Shown here in pieces: positions 5,354 to 6,296 of a DNA stretch of 6,296 nucleotides. The stretch covers positions 1 to 6,296 of the forward strand of contig CALAQT010000053.1 of NCBI GenBank assembly GCA_937888775.1, read 5' to 3'. The position numbers were made by a program, and so were the translations under genes. A model generated the notes under the pieces. It was not told the DNA's origin. It saw nothing but the letters and a program-made list of their open reading frames with translations, and did not search any database. The first letter of the stretch is position 1. Each line of letters opens with the position of its first letter. Source of the DNA: an uncultured Actinomycetes bacterium. GTDB lineage: Bacteria > Actinomycetota > Thermoleophilia > Solirubrobacterales > Solirubrobacteraceae.

Positions 5354-6296
5354 ATGCCCTACGCACCTGATCTGTCCGGACTCGCCCTGGACGGCCGCTA
5401 CGAGCTCCACGCCGTGATCGGCGAGGGGACCTTCGGTCGCGTCTACCGCGGGCGCGACCGGCGGCTGGCGCGGCCGGTGGCGGTCAAGGTGATCAAGCCG
5501 TGGTGGGCCGAGGACCCCGACTGGGTCCAGAGCTTCGAGCGCGAGGCGCAGCTTCTGGCCCGCGTCAGCGACCCCGGCATCGTGCAGATCTTCGATGTCG
5601 GCCATGCGCCCGAGGGTCTGTATTACGTTGCCGAGCTGGTCGACGGCGAGAGCCTCGAGCAGCGCTTGCGCCGCGGCCCGTTGGCCCCCGCAGATGCCTG
5701 CGAGGTGGCCGAGCAGCTGTGCCGGGCGCTGGCGCAAGCGCACCTGCAGAGCATCGTGCACCGTGACGTCAAGCCCGCCAACGTCCTGATCTCCGCCCGT
5801 GGTCGGGTCAAGGTCGGAGATTTCGGCGTCGCCCGCCTGGCCGAGGGCAGCACCGACGGAGCAGCGGCCACGATCGTCGGGACCCCCCGCTACATGGCGC
5901 CTGAGCAGGCGCGCGGACGGCCCACGACGCCGGCCACCGACGTCTACAGCGTCGGGGTCGTGCTGTACGAGATGCTCGCCGGGCGTCCGCCGTTCACTGA
6001 GAACACGGCGGTGGAGCTCGGTCTGCGACACGTTCAGGACCCACCGCCGGCGCTTCCCGCCGGCACCCCCGGCGCGCTGGTGGTGATCGTCAAATGCGCG
6101 TTGGCCAAGGATCCGGTGCGCCGCTACGCCAGCGGCACGACGATGGCGGCCGCGCTCGGGCGGGCCAAGGCGTCGCTGCCGCCCGACGCGCCGACGGTGA
6201 TGCTTTCCCGGGCCGGTTCGCGTTCGCGACCGGGCGCCCGGAGTGCGGCGCCGGGGGGGGCTGCCCCGGCTACCCACCCGGGTGCCTCAAGATCGG
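5354..6296 (+). CDS. PknB-type serine/threonine protein kinase, partial (3' end beyond window)
   Basis: Phosphorylates Ser/Thr of target proteins; bacterial relatives usually have a cytosolic kinase domain, a single membrane span and an external sensor. 314 residues are visible from ATG 5354. The kinase domain (about 16-270) is complete: glycine loop GEGTFGRV (23-30), VAVK (Lys45), helix-C Glu in REAQ (Glu65), HRDVKPAN (136-143, Asp138, Asn143), DFG (156-158), activation loop with TIVGTPRYMAPE (173-184) and TDVYSVGVVLYEMLAGRPPF (195-214). All catalytic residues are present, so it should be active, with Thr173 and Thr177 as likely autophosphorylation sites. After about 275 comes a Pro/Ala/Gly/Ser/Arg-rich linker cut off by the window edge, so a membrane segment or sensor cannot be judged. 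The start is set by an in-frame TAG at 5318-5320 and by domain position; no Shine-Dalgarno is visible, so the leader may be very short or absent. Confidence 0.93.
   Translation, partial: MPYAPDLSGLALDGRYELHAVIGEGTFGRVYRGRDRRLARPVAVKVIKPWWAEDPDWVQSFEREAQLLARVSDPGIVQIFDVGHAPEGLYYVAELVDGESLEQRLRRGPLAPADACEVAEQLCRALAQAHLQSIVHRDVKPANVLISARGRVKVGDFGVARLAEGSTDGAAATIVGTPRYMAPEQARGRPTTPATDVYSVGVVLYEMLAGRPPFTENTAVELGLRHVQDPPPALPAGTPGALVVIVKCALAKDPVRRYASGTTMAAALGRAKASLPPDAPTVMLSRAGSRSRPGARSAAPGGAAPATHPGASRS

Noticed and set aside
6253..6260. Eight-G run in the kinase linker as a possible frameshift
   Set aside because: The sequence after it (Pro/Ala/Gly/Ser-rich) is compatible with a linker in the same frame, and too little remains before the window edge to judge.
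5342..6277. Long minus-strand open frame (311 codons) opposite the kinase
   Set aside because: The plus strand encodes a complete kinase domain with every catalytic motif; the antisense product has Arg/Gly-rich composition and no motifs.

Overview
The window is GC-rich, with codons ending mostly in G or C. It carries five genes typical of a high-GC Gram-positive bacterium: an HMG-CoA reductase, a wax ester synthase/diacylglycerol acyltransferase (WS/DGAT), an alpha/beta hydrolase, an exported TolB-like beta-propeller protein and a PknB-type Ser/Thr kinase. WS/DGAT plus PknB-type kinase points to Actinobacteriota. A Thermoleophilia/Solirubrobacterales-like lineage is my guess from overall flavour, not something the sequence proves.

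Layout. Positions 974 to 1 (minus) hold most of an HMG-CoA reductase that runs off the left edge. A 118-nt divergent region (975-1092) separates it from the WS/DGAT (1093-2625, plus). An alpha/beta hydrolase follows 41 nt later and ends at 3578; it appears to lack an ATG/GTG/TTG start and may begin at a CTG at 2667. Only 18 nt then separate it from the convergent end of the beta-propeller gene (5160 down to 3597, minus), whose reading frame is broken twice, each time by an apparent one-base loss. A 193-nt divergent region (5161-5353) leads to the Ser/Thr kinase (5354 onward, plus), which runs off the right edge after its complete kinase domain.

Working together. The left half looks like a small lipid module. 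HMG-CoA reductase makes mevalonate for isoprenoids; the acyltransferase makes wax esters or triacylglycerols from acyl-CoA; the hydrolase behind it, probably in the same transcript, could act on ester bonds. The divergent arrangement suggests joint control of isoprenoid and storage-lipid synthesis, but this is inference. The right half pairs an exported propeller protein with a kinase across a shared promoter region; any functional link is speculative.

I found no RNA genes, insertion sequences, CRISPR arrays, attachment sites or convincing terminators. The points most worth checking are the missing standard start of the hydrolase, the doubly frameshifted propeller gene, the divergent HMG-CoA reductase motifs and the basic C-terminal tail on the WS/DGAT. 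I do not see a clearly new multi-gene system.
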